Positions 11,396 to 22,200 are shown, numbered from the stretch's first letter. The stretch is 64,000 nt of DNA from Hysterangium stoloniferum (GCA_015178975.1 WHVD01000052.1:372001-436000); one strand, 5' to 3'. Program-made: numbers and translations. Notes: generated from the letters alone by a model not told the origin.

Positions 11396-11506
11396 AGGAA
11401 GAAACTTAGATAGTAAATATATTGGTTTTTCTCTTTTAAAACAACAAATCATAGCGTGAAATCATAAGGCATAGTCGGAAAAAAGGTCAGATACCACGTG
11501 ATAGAC

Positions 11507-12160
11507 TTATAAAGAATTTAGGGGACCGGGTTTGTTTGGATAAGCTTGGTGAAACCCTAGGACGATTTCCAAGGCATTACTGAGCTCTGTAGCTAGGATC
11601 CACAAAGTTTCTTCATCTGTACCTTCGTAGCCAGCCCAATTGACCAAATAAAGTAATTTGCATGAGCATCGGCGATTGTCTAGGATCTGTGGCTTGAGAG
11701 CCGGATCAGAAGAGAGTGTGGAAAGGATATCTTGATGTAATTGCTCAATGTCCATAATCATGATGCTATGCATAATTGGATAGTAGAGGGAAGTTGCTTG
11801 AATAGATGTGGAAAGTTGTTGCGTTGTAAAAACCGGTTTCAAGTTATGCGGATTAACAACGGTGTAGTTACTTTCCCCCTCTTTAGGATAGACGTCCCAA
11901 CATCGAGTCATGGCATCTGGTTTTCCACCAAGGTGTCTGGGTTGGAAACAGATAATCATGTTGAAAGCGGAAAGAAATTCAGACCAGCGGGCTTGCCAGC
12001 GGATTAAAAGTTTGGTGGTAGAAAAATATTCGAGATTTTTGTGATTGGTAACAATGTCAACGGGAGTTGTGGAACCTTCAAGATAATGGCGCCATTGTTT
12101 GAAAGTCTCAAAAATCGCCAAAAGTTCCTGATTATGAACATCGTAGTTGAGTTCAGACAC
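11507..12160 (-). pseudogene. G1 RNase H end, deleted integrase, chromodomain
   Basis: Open frame of 217 codons: the RNase H tail ([29 protein letters not shown] equivalent), the spacer WDVYPKEGES, the start of the integrase segment (MDIEQLHQDILSTLSSDPALKPQ), then directly a chromodomain (CKLLYLVNWAGYEGTDEETLW). About 1 kb of integrase with the catalytic D,D,E residues is missing, but the frame is kept across the join at about 11690. Upstream of the join the DNA is very close to G3 (gamma); the chromodomain part is clearly more different. Where G2 and G3 have TGA before WD.YPKEG, this copy has TGT and reads through. Confidence 0.8.
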
Positions 12161-12280
12161 TTTCAGTGTCTGAGATGTTAGTTTTTTGTGGTTACAGCTT
12201 GAGGTGCAGAATCAGTAGCACTGTATTATGTAATAATAATAACAGAGCTTCGTTGTCCACTGTGCACATCATCTGGTCAG
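12161..12280. other. Unidentified insert beside the minisatellite
   Basis: At 12160 the match to G3 RNase H stops, and unrelated DNA follows up to the repeat array. It starts with a small inverted repeat, CAGACAC and GTGTCTG, near 12156-12175. Together with the array it replaces roughly 150 bp of RNase H that G3 still has (about 31010-31165). Confidence 0.55.
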
Positions 12281-12580
12281 CATTGTCATATTTCGGTCAG
12301 CATTGTCATATTTCGGTCAGCATTGTCATATTTCGGTCAGCATTGTCATATTTCGGTCAGCATTGTCATATTTCGGTCAGCATTGTCATATTTCGGTCAG
12401 CATTGTCATATTTCGGTCAGCATTGTCATATTTCGGTCAGCATTGTCATATTTCAGTCAGCATTGTCATATTTCGGTCAGCATTGTCATATTTCGGTCAG
12501 CATTGTCATATTTCGGTCAGCATTGTCATATTTCAGTCAGCATTGTCATATTTCGGTCAGCATTGTCATATTTCGGTCAG
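12281..12580 (+). repeat. 20-bp minisatellite, 15 units, in G1 RNase H
   Basis: Fifteen head-to-tail copies of a 20-bp unit (CATTGTCATATTTCGGTCAG), 300 bp, nearly perfect. Two units have CAGTCAG in place of CGGTCAG. 20 is not a multiple of 3, so all three frames stay open and produce repetitive reading frames on the + strand that are not genes. The array ends exactly where G3-like pol sequence (AGCATTTTTCAAAG) resumes. Confidence 0.97.
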
Positions 12581-13400
12581 CATTTTTCAAAGTCTGGAAA
12601 GCAGAGCGGCATTTGTCGTCAAAGACCCATGGTTGAGTTTTACGGGTAAGATGAGTGAGTGGTACTGTAATATCCGAGTAATTCTGAATAAAATGACGGT
12701 AAAAGTTGGCGAAACCTAAAAATGACTGAATGTCCTTGACTTTCCATGGTTCAGGCCAGTCACGGACAACTTGAACCTTGGTTTTGTCCATACGGAGACC
12801 CTCAGGTCTGATAATGAAACCTAAGTATTCAATAGAATCCATGTCAAAGTAACATTTTTTACCATTGGCGAAAAGACCAGTCTTCAGAAAACTTCACGGA
12901 CCTGTTCATCGTGAAGAGCGGGATCCTCCGAAAATACCAAAATGTCATCCAAATAGACTATAACACATATGTCAAGCATATCAGAAAATATATCATTAAC
13001 AAAATGTTGAAAAGTGGAAGGGGCGTTGGTAAGGCCGAACTGCATAACCAACTATTCAAAGGATCCATAGCGAGTCCAAAAAGCAGTTTTCCATTTATCA
13101 CCCTCAGCAATTCAAACCAAATGATAAGTGTGTTTGAGGTCTATTTTGGTGTGGATTCGAGCTTTCCGTGGGGTGTCGAGTAAATCAGTAACGAGTGGAA
13201 GTGGATACTTATCTTTCCGTGTGATGGAATTTAATCCTCTGAAATCGACACAGAGTCGAGGGAGCCATCCTTCTTTCTGATGAAAAGGACAGGTGCTCCG
13301 TACGGAGACTTTGAGGGACGGATAAAACCTATTGACAGATGTTCATCCAGGAACTCCCAAATAGACGAAAGTTCCGATTGGGATAATGGGTAAACTGGGC
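12581..13400 (-). pseudogene. G1 reverse transcriptase
   Basis: Continuous similarity to the RT of G2 and G3: the connection region with EYLGFIIRPEGLRMDKTKVQ and [19 protein letters not shown] (open, ending in the minisatellite), then upstream the palm with the YLDD equivalent at about 12950-12965 and the finger region (SPFGAPVLF equivalent at about 13290). Small indels break the frame upstream of 12842 and near 13060. Confidence 0.8.
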
Positions 13401-13406
13401 TCAATA

Positions 13407-14200
13407 TCAATTTTTTAAGTCATAGGACCTATGTGGTACAAGCCTGTCAGCTTTTTGCTTACTGAAAATATCTGCAAAATCATGGTATTTGTCGGCAACT
13501 CCTTCCAGGTCAGCTTTTAGCTTGGATAGTTCTGGAGTCGCAAAATGTCCAGATACTTCATCAACTTTTAAGCTGATCGAAAAACACTGTGAACCATCCA
13601 GTTTACTCGCCCTAACAAATGCCGAAGTGTTGATGAGAGAGATTTTTGGAGGCGCAGAGGTTTTGGTAGAAGCTGTTGATGCTGTTGATGCTGAAAAGGC
13701 GTTGGCCGGAAAAGATGCTGCAGGAGGAACTGTTGTGTCAGGAATTCGGAAATTAATACTGCCCAATACCCAGTCAATCAACGGATTATATCGGGTGAGC
13801 CAGTTGTATCCAAGAACTACCAAACAGCTAGAGTCCAACTGTGTTATGAAAAAGGTAACCGTCTGGGATGTTCCACAAGGGAACTGGATAGACATGTTGC
13901 AGGCGTATTGCTAGTGCCGTCAAACAAACGCAAGGAAATTGCAGGAATAGAATGGAGTTTTAGATTATGTTTCGTGGCAAAGGTGGTATCTACAAAACAG
14001 TGTGTGGAGCCGGAATCTATCAGAGCTTGGAACACTAAATTTCCAAGAGGGTCAGAGATGAGTTTTACAAATAGTGAATCGGGGTTAGAGAGAGAGGACA
14101 TGTTGAGATGGATAATCTCGGAGACATGGAGAGAGTCAACGCAACCCTCTGTCTGTGCAGATTCCAGAGGGTTGCTTACTCTTTTTTCCGACTCCGTGGT
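13407..14200 (-). pseudogene. G1 aspartic protease and spacer
   Basis: ALIDSGSTHCFVD gives the DSG active site of the retropepsin at about 14010-14050. LVVLGYNWLTRYNPLIDW is the downstream conserved strand with the ILG-type motif. A Ser/Thr/Ala/Pro-rich spacer then leads to KYHDFADIFSK, the standard entry to RT. A frameshift near 13845-13895 separates the two halves, and a run of A at about 13410 breaks the frame before RT. In this copy the zinc knuckle of gag and the protease are in one frame, unlike G2. Confidence 0.8.
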
Positions 14201-15117
14201 GGGTTTTTCCTTAGACATTGTAGTCATAGTGGAAGTTGCCACGCGGGCCTTGGAAGAGTTAGATTTAACAGTACAGTTGGAAACCTTGTGTCCAGCTTTC
14301 CCACAGAAAAGGCAGAGGTCATTGTCCATACATCATTGTTTCTCCTTTGGGGTGAGTTTACCATCAGTACCCAACAAATGGGAAATGTCAGGTTTGTCGG
14401 AAGTTGACTGTTTTTCCTTGTTGGATTTCTTGTCTTTTTTCCGGTCAGAATTTGATTTGCCAGTATTAGTGCCAGAGTTGCCGGTGTTATTGCCTGAGTT
14501 GTTGCTGGAAGACTTGCTAGTCGACACTTTGTTATTCTGAGAATGTTCCATTGGGTTCTCTCGAGAGACCTCGGCTTTTCGTTCCCAATAACGGGCATTG
14601 GATGTCTGAGCTTTAATCTGCATGAGTTGGAGAGTTTTCGGCTTTCCATCTTTGCAGATTTCGTCTTTAAGGTGTGACGGAAGTCCCATATAGGAATGGT
14701 GCCTGAGGGCAGAATCATCCCATCCACATCGTGTGGTGAGGGTATTGAACTTGATGAGATAATCGGAAACTCATTGATTGTCCTTCATCTTAAGCGTCAT
14801 TAATTCATTTTCCACTTCGCTGGATTGATCATAAGGTCCGAAATTAGTTTCCAGTTCTTCCACAAAAGCATCCCAGTCATCGAGCCATACGGGTGTCTTG
14901 TCAGATATTCCAGATAGTCCAGGTTCAAACCAATCCTGAGTGGTATCCTTGAGATAAGAGAGCGCGAAATTGACTTTTCGACTGTTGGATTTAAATGCAG
15001 TGGGTCGATCATGGAAACTGAAACGGCATTGGAGAAGGAAATTCTTCAATTTTTTCGGATCCTTGCCAGTAAATGGTTTGGGTTCTTTGACTCTGGTGCG
15101 GGATGATTCCTTATTAT
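14160..15117 (-). pseudogene. G1 gag, C-terminal part
   Basis: EPKPFTGKDPKKLKNFLLQ, the DWFEPGLSG segment and ELETNFGPYDQSSEVENEL (15130-14771) are the gag core. After a TGA near 14771 it continues as LPSHLKDEI and an Asn/Ser/Lys-rich linker to the zinc knuckle CLFCGKAGHKVSNC (CX2CX4HX4C, about 14300). The 5' end of this gag is on the other side of G2, at 23878-24159. Confidence 0.8.
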
Positions 15118-15934
15118 TGTTAGGATACACACACAGGCCAGGTCTCCGGAGAAACCCATGGGATATCCGGTAGGACTTGGCTTCAGCTTATAGGCTGCGC
15201 CCTCGCTAGATCGTGTTGTCCAATTTCAAATGGACAGACAGGGATCCCGGGGAGTCTGGGCGGGGTTTGTGGGTCGTAGGTCGTAAGTCAGAGGTCGTGA
15301 GTCGTGAGTTGAGATAGTTGAGAGATAGATGCGCCGGAGCCCGTGGGCTCCGACTAGTGCGAGCAGTCTGATAAGAGTAGGGTTTTTAGAGCGGAAAATA
15401 TATTAGATTACTGGGGGGAATCTAAGTTAATTTTCTGACTGGATTGTATGTACAACATCTGCCAGTTTATATAGACCATGGAGTGAATGACATACCAAAT
15501 CCAGTAATGGTGAAACGAAACTAACAAAACATGAAACGGGAATAGTAAACACCAAATTGGTATTAGGAACAGAACGGAACAGAGCGGAGTCCGAATCGTG
15601 ACAAAGCATAACCCATAATGGGAAACGGAGCGGGAGCGGAGTCCTAAATCATGACAGGTCATTTGACTAAAACGGGAACGGGGCTCGAGTAGAGTGGTGA
15701 CAGGATTCTAAGCGGGGACCAGTGACTGATGCATGGGACGAAGACGGACATAGACAGAGACGGAGTCTGGGGGAAGTCCAGTGACTGATATGTGTTGTTA
15801 TGAGGTCGAACGTAACAAGTCTTGATGTGACAGAGTCCGGGTGGGAAATCCTATAAACAGACGATTGGTGCTTGTAGCGCGTGGGGGCGTACAGGTTAGT
15901 GCCCGGAGTCCGGCGGGATTGTCCGGTCGTAACA
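15118..15934 (-). mobile_element. LTR beta, 3' LTR of G2
   Basis: 817 bp, TGTTAGGATACACACAC to CCGGTCGTAACA on the + strand. Hairpin at 15179-15201. It includes a TATA-like TATATAAAC (element orientation, about 15470). The full-length match is the solo LTR at 44254-45071 (818 bp). Confidence 0.92.
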
Positions 15935-15968
15935 GTATCCTCCCTTTATGCCGAAGTCCCAAAGAGGC
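15935..15968 (-). promoter_or_regulatory. Polypurine tract and conserved block of G2
   Basis: AAAGGGAGGATAC next to the LTR on the - strand, followed by the TGGGACTTCGGCAT block shared with G1, G3 and G4. Confidence 0.7.
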
Positions 15969-16144
15969 TCTAGACCCAGATAAGGTTCTTGTCGGCTACG
16001 TGCATGTGTCAAAAGTCATGTCAGTTACCCGTATGTGTCAAAGAGTCATGTGATCTGGAAGGTAAGGTTCAAACGCGACGAGCCTATATAAAAATTTGAA
16101 AAAATAGAAATTTCTTCTTCTTTACTACCCCCATCATTGACATC

Positions 16145-17158
16145 ATGGGACCAAAGCCCACGCCGCGCAAGCCTATGCCAACTGCCGGGCCCTCCACAGG
16201 CAGTCCGTACTGAGCGCCACTCACCGCTGCCCAAATTTTGGCACAGCGGGACGAGCAACGTCGACAGCGAGAAGAGGCAGAGCGAGAAGCCTGAGAGGTG
16301 GAGGAGGCCCTGAATAGGGAGTACCAGGCGGCGGTGGCCGCGGAGGAAGAGGCTGCAAGGCAGAGACAGAGGGATGAGGAGGAGGCTGCACGGGTGGCCG
16401 CGGAGAAGGCCAAGGTAGTGGCTGAGAAAGCCCAGGTGGCTGCGGAGAGAGCTGTGATAGTTGCAGGAAAGGTAAGTCCCAACATTTCGACTTGTCGTCT
16501 TTTTTTTGACTTGGCGCTTTCAGTGCAAGGTGGCGGAAATCGAATCGGAGTCTGAGGGGGAGCAAGAAAGCCCCAACAAGGTGAGTCTCGGTCCGTGGGA
16601 ATACCGTGGAGCTAACCGTGTCAACAGAAAGCAAGGAAGGCGGCACCAGTCTGCCTACCGACTCGGAATGACCCACGGTGTTCTGGTTGTAATGACCGGA
16701 ACACTGAGTGCAATCGGAAGTCCGGCCGGGGCCTGGGGTGCTATCAGTGCGCGCACCTCAAGGCGAGGTGCTCGCTCGTTCATGAGCAGGCCGCGGGGTC
16801 CAGTTCTCGGGAGAATAACAGGTTGGACGGGTACTCCAGTTTGGAAGAAGCCTTGGGACGGATTGCCGAGGGCATTGAGGCCCAGAACGAGTTGCTCCGA
16901 AAGAGCAACAAGGTCAGCGTAGTCATGGTGAACGATCTCCGCACAATCCGTGGGGACCACTTCAAGTTCCTCATGGAGTATGCTGGCTTTGTATATGACA
17001 AGCCGGAGGACGGGAGTTCCGAGGGGGCTGGGTCAGATGAGTAGGAGGTGCCCACAGAGATCGCGGAGCTACCCGAGGAGATGAATGAGGCAGGAAAGGC
17101 TGAGGTGGAAAAAGAGGTGGGGAAAATAGATAGCCCCATCAATGTAGATGAAGAATAA
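16145..17158 (+). pseudogene. Antisense zinc-cluster/coiled-coil gene, copy 2 (in G2)
   Basis: Exons 16145-16471, 16524-16580 and 16628-17044 (open to 17158 after a further stop), with GTAAGT/TCAG and GTGAGT/ACAG introns matching copies 1 and 3. Exon 1 encodes an Ala/Glu/Arg-rich helix with heptad-like runs (EEEAARQRQRDEEEAA, EKAKVVAEKAQVAAE) but has two in-frame TGA codons, probably former CGA. Exon 2 is acidic and Ser-rich. Exon 3 has CX2CX6CX9CX2CX6C (CSGC ... CYQCAHLKARC), then a helical region (LEEALGRIAEGIEAQNELL) and an acidic tail. The TATA box is at 16085-16093. Convergent with the G2 integrase, which ends 199 bp away at 17357. Confidence 0.78.
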
Positions 17159-17356
17159 AAAATAGAACTTAATAATAATTGAACATAAAAGTAAAGCGTG
17201 AAAACATAAAAAATAAAAGTCAAAGCCAAAGTCTGCGGAGAGTCCACTTAAAGACTTGACAAGACATGTCAGAACCTGTAAAAGCAAAGAGAGACATAGG
17301 GTGACAGGGAATAATGAAAATGAGTCCAAATGTAACACGGGGTCCGCGGAGTGCGG

Positions 17357-18976
17357 TCAGAGAGACGATAATGGTCCAGGTTTGAGCGGGTAAGCTGTAT
17401 GAAAGTCAGTAACAATTTCCATGGCATTACCAAGTTCCGTGGCCAAAATCCATGAGGTCTCTTCATCGGTGCCCTCGTAACCCGCCCACTTGACCAGGTA
17501 AAGCAGTTTACAAGTGCGTCGATGCTTATCAATTTTTGAATCTAAAATCTGTGAGATTTCAAACTCGGGTTCTCCGTCAATGACGACAGGAGGAGGCAGA
17601 GATTGCACGCGATCCGGGATAGTGTTAGCAGTACAAGGTTCAAGCATAGAAACATGAAATACCGGGTGTACCGCGCGCATGCTATCTGGAAGCCGTAGAG
17701 TCCAAGAGACTGAACCTACTTGTGCAATGATTTCAAACGGGCCTAAATATTTTTCAGCAAGCTTTTTTGATGGACGGGTAGTCCGGAAGAATTGAGCTTT
17801 GACATAAACACGGTCACCTATCTTGAAGTTGGGTGGCGGGATCCGGTGTTTGTCCACTGAATGTTGGCATTGCTCTTGGGCAGACAATATTGCAGTCCGG
17901 AGTTCCTCGTGGAGGTCCACAGTGAACTCTTGAGCGTGAGCAGAGGCAAGATTTCGTTCTGGATGTACTGTAATATTTGGATTATATCCTTTATTTGCAA
18001 AGAACGGGGAAACGCCAGTAGTGGCCGAGGGTGCATTGTTGTAAGCAAACTCTGCAAGTGGTAACAAGGTTTTCCAATTGTCCTGTTGATAGTTGCAATA
18101 TACGTGGAGGTATTGTTCCAATGTCTGGTTGACGCGTTCGGTTTGTCTGTCACCTTCCGGATGATGTCTGGACGTGAAATGTAAGGTCATGTCCAAGGAT
18201 TTTCCGAGGGATTTAAAGAAGTGAGACACGAACTCTGATCCTCTATCGGAAGTCATGTGGGATGGAACTCCGTGCTTGGAAAATACGTGGATAATGAAAA
18301 GTTCCGCTAACTGCATGGACGTAATTGTATCATAAGTAGGGATGAATATACCTTGTTTTGAGAGTCTGTCAACAACGACTAGAATAGCAGAAAAACCTTC
18401 GGAATCCAGTAGGTGTTCAATGAAATCCATAGAGATAGAATTCCACGGGTGTTCCGGTACTGGGAGTTGTTTCAAAAGGCCGTATGGCTTGTGTCGCTGA
18501 GATTTCGAGTGGGGACAAGTAGTGCAAGATTTACAATAGTGCTTAACAAATCCACGGAGTCCAGGCCAAGTATATTCTCTTCTTATTAATGATAGAGTTT
18601 TGTTGTACCTGAAATGGCCTGAGAGTGGATGATCATGTTTGTATTGAAGGATCCTGAGGCGGAGGCCGTTGGAGTCCGGTACATAGATGCGATCGTCAAG
18701 TCTAATGAAACCATGTTGATCAAGAGACCACTGAGGTTGCTCAGGGTCCACGGGATTGTCCAGATGAGCTTTAGTAATTGGGTCTAGCGGAATTGCCGAT
18801 AGAATATCTTGATGTAACTTCTCGATATCCACGATGATAATTCCACGGACAATGGGATTGACGAGGAAAGTTGTGCGGACTGATGCGGTAAGCTGTTGAT
18901 TCGTGAAAATGGGTTTCAGGTTGTGCGGATTTACCGTTGCATAGTCGTTGCTCCCCTCTTTAGGATAGAGGTCCCA
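17357..18976 (-). CDS. G2 integrase with chromodomain (pol, C-terminal part)
   Basis: Open from the TGA at 18977-18979 to the stop at 17357. In order: the spacer WDLYPKEG; the HHCC zinc-binding domain (HPLSGHFRYNKT, CKSCTTCPHSK); the catalytic core with the three acidic residues in SMDFIEHLLDSEGF, TSDRGSEFVSHFF and ERVNQTLEQYL; a GPF-type C-terminal module (FRTTRPSKKLAEKYLGPFEI); and a chromodomain (FEISQILDSKI, CKLLYLVKWAGYEGTDEETSW). Integrase inserts the DNA copy; chromodomains of such elements steer integration to modified chromatin. All catalytic residues are present, but the part is cut off from RT by the TGA. Start codon not defined, since it is normally part of the polyprotein. Confidence 0.9.
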   Translation of the reverse strand, partial: WDLYPKEGSNDYATVNPHNLKPIFTNQQLTASVRTTFLVNPIVRGIIIVDIEKLHQDILSAIPLDPITKAHLDNPVDPEQPQWSLDQHGFIRLDDRIYVPDSNGLRLRILQYKHDHPLSGHFRYNKTLSLIRREYTWPGLRGFVKHYCKSCTTCPHSKSQRHKPYGLLKQLPVPEHPWNSISMDFIEHLLDSEGFSAILVVVDRLSKQGIFIPTYDTITSMQLAELFIIHVFSKHGVPSHMTSDRGSEFVSHFFKSLGKSLDMTLHFTSRHHPEGDRQTERVNQTLEQYLHVYCNYQQDNWKTLLPLAEFAYNNAPSATTGVSPFFANKGYNPNITVHPERNLASAHAQEFTVDLHEELRTAILSAQEQCQHSVDKHRIPPPNFKIGDRVYVKAQFFRTTRPSKKLAEKYLGPFEIIAQVGSVSWTLRLPDSMRAVHPVFHVSMLEPCTANTIPDRVQSLPPPVVIDGEPEFEISQILDSKIDKHRRTCKLLYLVKWAGYEGTDEETSWILATELGNAMEIVTDFHTAYPLKPGPLSSL

Positions 18977-19301
18977 TCATCTAGTTAAAGCGTCGGGTTT
19001 GCCACCGAGATGGCTGGGTCGAACGCGGATAATCATGTTGAAGGCAGAGAGATATTCAGACCAGCGGGCCTGCCGGTGGGTCAAAGGTTTTGTGGTAGAA
19101 AAGTATTCCAGGTTTTTGTGATCTGCTACAACGTCAATAGGAGCTCCTGAACCTTCCAAATAGTGTCGCCATGCTTTGAAAGCTGAAAAGATTGCCAGAA
19201 GTTCTTTGTCATGAATGTCGTAGTTGAGCTCTGCTCCGGTAAAAGTCTGGGACAGAAAAGCCACGGGGTGGACTTCTCCATCAGAGTCCTGGATAGACAG
19301 A
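18977..19301 (-). pseudogene. G2 RNase H, C-terminal part
   Basis: [39 protein letters not shown] and [12 protein letters not shown] are the RNase H alpha-helix and DH motifs. It ends at TGA (18977-18979), where a CGA Arg codon is expected. The N-terminal half is beyond the MITE at 19302-19676; splicing the MITE out with one copy of the 3-bp duplication gives [10 protein letters not shown], in frame. Confidence 0.85.
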
Positions 19302-19676
19302 CACTGGAGGCATCCCAAGGTTTTTGGAGTTTGAAAACCTTTCAAAAATCCTAATACTTAGCCAAATTTTCTCAGAATTCTTTGAACTGATAAATTGTTT
19401 GAAATTTTTAAGTTTCAGTATAATTTTCCAAAGTGGATAATCATATCTGAAAACTTTAAATATTTGTATCAGGAAATCTGAGGAAACATCATTAGTCAGA
19501 GTTTTTTAATACAAATATTTAAAGTTTTCAGATATGGTTTTCCACTTTGGAAAATCCTACTAAAACTTGAAATTTTCACAACATTTATCAGTTCAAAGAA
19601 TTCCTAGAAAATTTGGCCAAATAGTAGGATTTTTGGAAGGTTCTCCAACTCGAAAAACCTTGGAGTGCCTCCAGTG
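19302..19676. mobile_element. Foldback MITE with CACTG termini in G2 RNase H
   Basis: 375 bp, almost entirely two inverted arms of roughly 170 bp around a short centre near 19480-19500. Termini CACTGGAGGCA and its complement; 3-bp duplication AGA (19299-19301, 19677-19679). No coding capacity. The CACTG ends and 3-bp duplication suggest a CACTA (EnSpm)-type family. Arms differ by a few percent and small indels. Confidence 0.9.
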
Positions 19677-20662
19677 AGAATGGCTCCAAGTGCATAATCC
19701 GAGGCGTCCATTTCAACAATGAGTGGGAAGTCTGGTTTCCAATGCAACAGAATAGGAGCTGTAGAAAAAGAACTTTTTAAAAGATTGAAAGCTTTTTGAC
19801 ACTTATCATTAAAATTCCACGGAGTACCCTTATGCATAAGACGGGTAAGGGGTACCGTGATGTCGGAATATCCATGGATAAAACGTCTGTAAAAATTGGC
19901 AAAGCCGAGGAAGGATTGTATATCTTTAACTTTTCGGGGTTCGGGCCAGTCTTTGATGACTTGCACTTTAGTTTCATCCATGCGGAGTCCATCGGGTCCC
20001 ATCATGAAACCTAGGTATTCCATGGAGTCCGTGTCAAAAGTACATTTTTTACCATTCACAAATAAACCATGTTGTCTGAGCCTCCGGAGAACTTCACGGA
20101 CTTGTTTGTCGTGTTCCGCGGGATTCTCAGAGTAGATAAGAATGTCGTCCAAGTAGACAATGATGCATGCATCGAGCATGTCAGAGAAAATGTCGTTGAT
20201 AAAATGCTGAAAAACAGAAGGAGCATTGGTGAGTCCAAAGGGGATGACCAACCACTTGAAGGCCCCATAGCGGGTTCTAAAAGTGGTTTTCCATTCATCA
20301 CCCGCGGCAATCTGGACCAAATGATAGGCATGCTTGAGATCTATTTTGGTGTAAATCCAGGCATTCTGTGGAGCATCGAGCAGATCAGATATAAGTGGGA
20401 GTGGATATTTGTCCTTCTTGGTGACAGCATTGAGTCCTCTAAAATCAACACATAGTCGGAGGGATCCATCCTTTTTTCTGACAAAGAGAACAGGTGCTCC
20501 AAAAGGAGACTTTGAGGGGCGAATAAAACCTATGGACAAATGTTCATCCAGGAAATCGCAGATTGCGGATAGTTCCATGGACGAGAGCGGGTAAATATGT
20601 CCTAGGGGTGGCTGGGCGCCATCTTCAAGATTGATTTTTAAGTCGTATTCTCTGTGAGGTGG
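19677..20662 (-). pseudogene. G2 reverse transcriptase and RNase H N-terminus
   Basis: Open frame through the whole [30 protein letters not shown] (motif A region follows with [10 protein letters not shown]), [27 protein letters not shown] (catalytic DD), [31 protein letters not shown], and the first RNase H strand ([14 protein letters not shown]), where the MITE cuts in. Residues needed for catalysis are intact. It is cut from the protease by the LTR at 20663-21382. The tail of the frame beyond AIL is MITE sequence, not protein. Confidence 0.9.
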
Positions 20663-21382
20663 TGTTAAGAACTAGAAACTGACTAATGTTGGTGGCCGAC
20701 GGGGACCGATCGGGAGGACTTGGCTTCAGCTTATGTGCTGCGCCCTCGCAAATATCCGTAGGTTGTCCTTAAATTTCGGACAGGCGAAGACTAAATCCTA
20801 AGAAGAACCTTTCGGCGAGATACCAATCAGAACCAAAGGACAAGTCAAGTGTCGGGCCAAGGGATCAGGGCCAAGAGTGGGCGAGCGCACATGAAGGCGG
20901 AAGGGGGATTCTTCTAGTATGAGACTGCTACAGACGTATGAGGGTATTCTGAGTCGATATTCTGATTGCCTAGTAACTACAATTACAGTGAGCTCATATA
21001 CAAGTAACAGGCGTCTAGAAAGTACTAATGGGGAAGAGGGCGGAAAACGGCATTAACAATAAGCTTGACTAGGAACAGGAAGTTTATGATTAGTTTGGAG
21101 GCCGATGATAACTGAGAATGGAAATTACGATAAAAGGAAATAGTTCGAGGACTACACATAATAGACATATGTGGAACATAAGATGAGACGGATCAACATG
21201 ATGAAAGGGACATATCAAAGCATAACCAGACAGAAAGGCGTAGTCGGGTTTGATTGACCGGAGAGCATACGTCAGCGTCGGGGGACCGACGGCTTCCGAG
21301 ATCTTGTATTGTCGAAGACGTATAACGAGGGTATTCCATCGGGGACTGTCGGCCTGCGAAGGGTTGTGACACAGTCGTAACA
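20663..21382 (-). mobile_element. Solo LTR alpha in G2
   Basis: 720 bp, TGTTAAGAACTAGAAACTG to GTCGTAACA, with the exact duplication GGTGG (20658-20662, 21383-21387). Hairpin at 20722-20744. It separates the protease spacer from RT. Since it sits in G2 in G1, alpha elements moved after G2 arrived. Confidence 0.93.
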
Positions 21383-22200
21383 GGTGGAAGCCAGTCAGCT
21401 TTCCACTTGCTAAAAACATCGGCGAAGTCATGATATTTCTCCGGGATGCCTTCTAGGTCAGCGGCTTGCTCAGATTCAGATACCGGGGTTGAAAAACATC
21501 CAGTTGCTTCATCAATTTTTAAGTTGATAGTGAATGCCTGGGACCCATCCATTTTTGAAGCCCTAATAAAAGCTGCAGCATTAATCAGAGAAATGGACGG
21601 AGGTGCCGTGGGTTCCGGGGAAGCTATAGGTGCCGTAGGGATCACAGGAGTCCTCGAGACTGCAGGTGCCGGGAAGGCCATGGGTGCCGTGGAGGCCGAG
21701 ACAGGCGCAGTTTCCTCGGTCGCCACGGGAGTCCGGAATGTTATACTGTTAGCTATCCAGTCAATCAACGGATTGTAGCGGGTAAGCCAGTTATGTCCTA
21801 GGACCACCGAGCAACTTGAGTCTAACTGGGTCACATAGAAAGTGACCAATTGAGATGTTCCACAAGGGAAATTGATGGGTAAATCACAAGCTTGGGTAAC
21901 AACTGAATTACTTGTGCCATCGAAGAGGCGGAGACCGACGGGATTTATCGAATAGGTTGACAAATAATTTTTTTGCGTGAATTTTGTATCTAAAAAACAA
22001 TGAGTCGAGCCGGAATCTATGAGAGCTGAAAAAACAAATTTCAGGATCATATTAGACATAAGTTTAACAAAAAATGAATCAGAATGTGAAAGAGCGGATG
22101 CACTGAGACAGGTAAACTCTTGAATGCGTGGAGAGGCAACGCAACCCCCAACCCACGCAGAGTCCACGGGGTTGCTTACTCTTTTTTCGAATCGGCAGCC
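21383..22200 (-). pseudogene. G2 aspartic protease and Pro/Ala-rich spacer
   Basis: ALIDSGSTHCFLDTKF (DSG active site) at about 21990-22030, SVVLGHNWLTRYNPLIDW downstream, then a long Ala/Pro/Thr spacer (residues like PAPAVSRTPVIPTAP) and PEKYHDFADVFSKWKADWLP, cut by the LTR. The frame is -1 relative to gag and enters through the A6 run near 22185. Confidence 0.85.

Noticed and set aside
12281..12580. CRISPR-like array
   Set aside because: The units are directly adjacent with no spacers, and the genome is fungal.
12166..12719. Three overlapping + strand frames made of SYFGQHCHISVSIVIF repeats
   Set aside because: Produced by the 20-bp minisatellite, which reads open in all three frames; no gene.
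16655..17247. Long - strand frames opposite antisense copy 2, and likewise opposite copies 1 and 3 (10474-10839, 27918-28331)
   Set aside because: Shadows of the Glu/Lys/Arg-rich coiled-coil exons, whose complement reads as Pro/Leu/Ser-rich sequence; they cross intron boundaries and have no domain.
18977..18979. In-frame TGA shared by G2 and G3 between RNase H and integrase, as a possible programmed readthrough site
   Set aside because: G1 has TGT there and G4 has TAA in a changed context. The neighbouring codons show the same CGA-to-TGA decay, so independent or inherited CpG loss explains it better.
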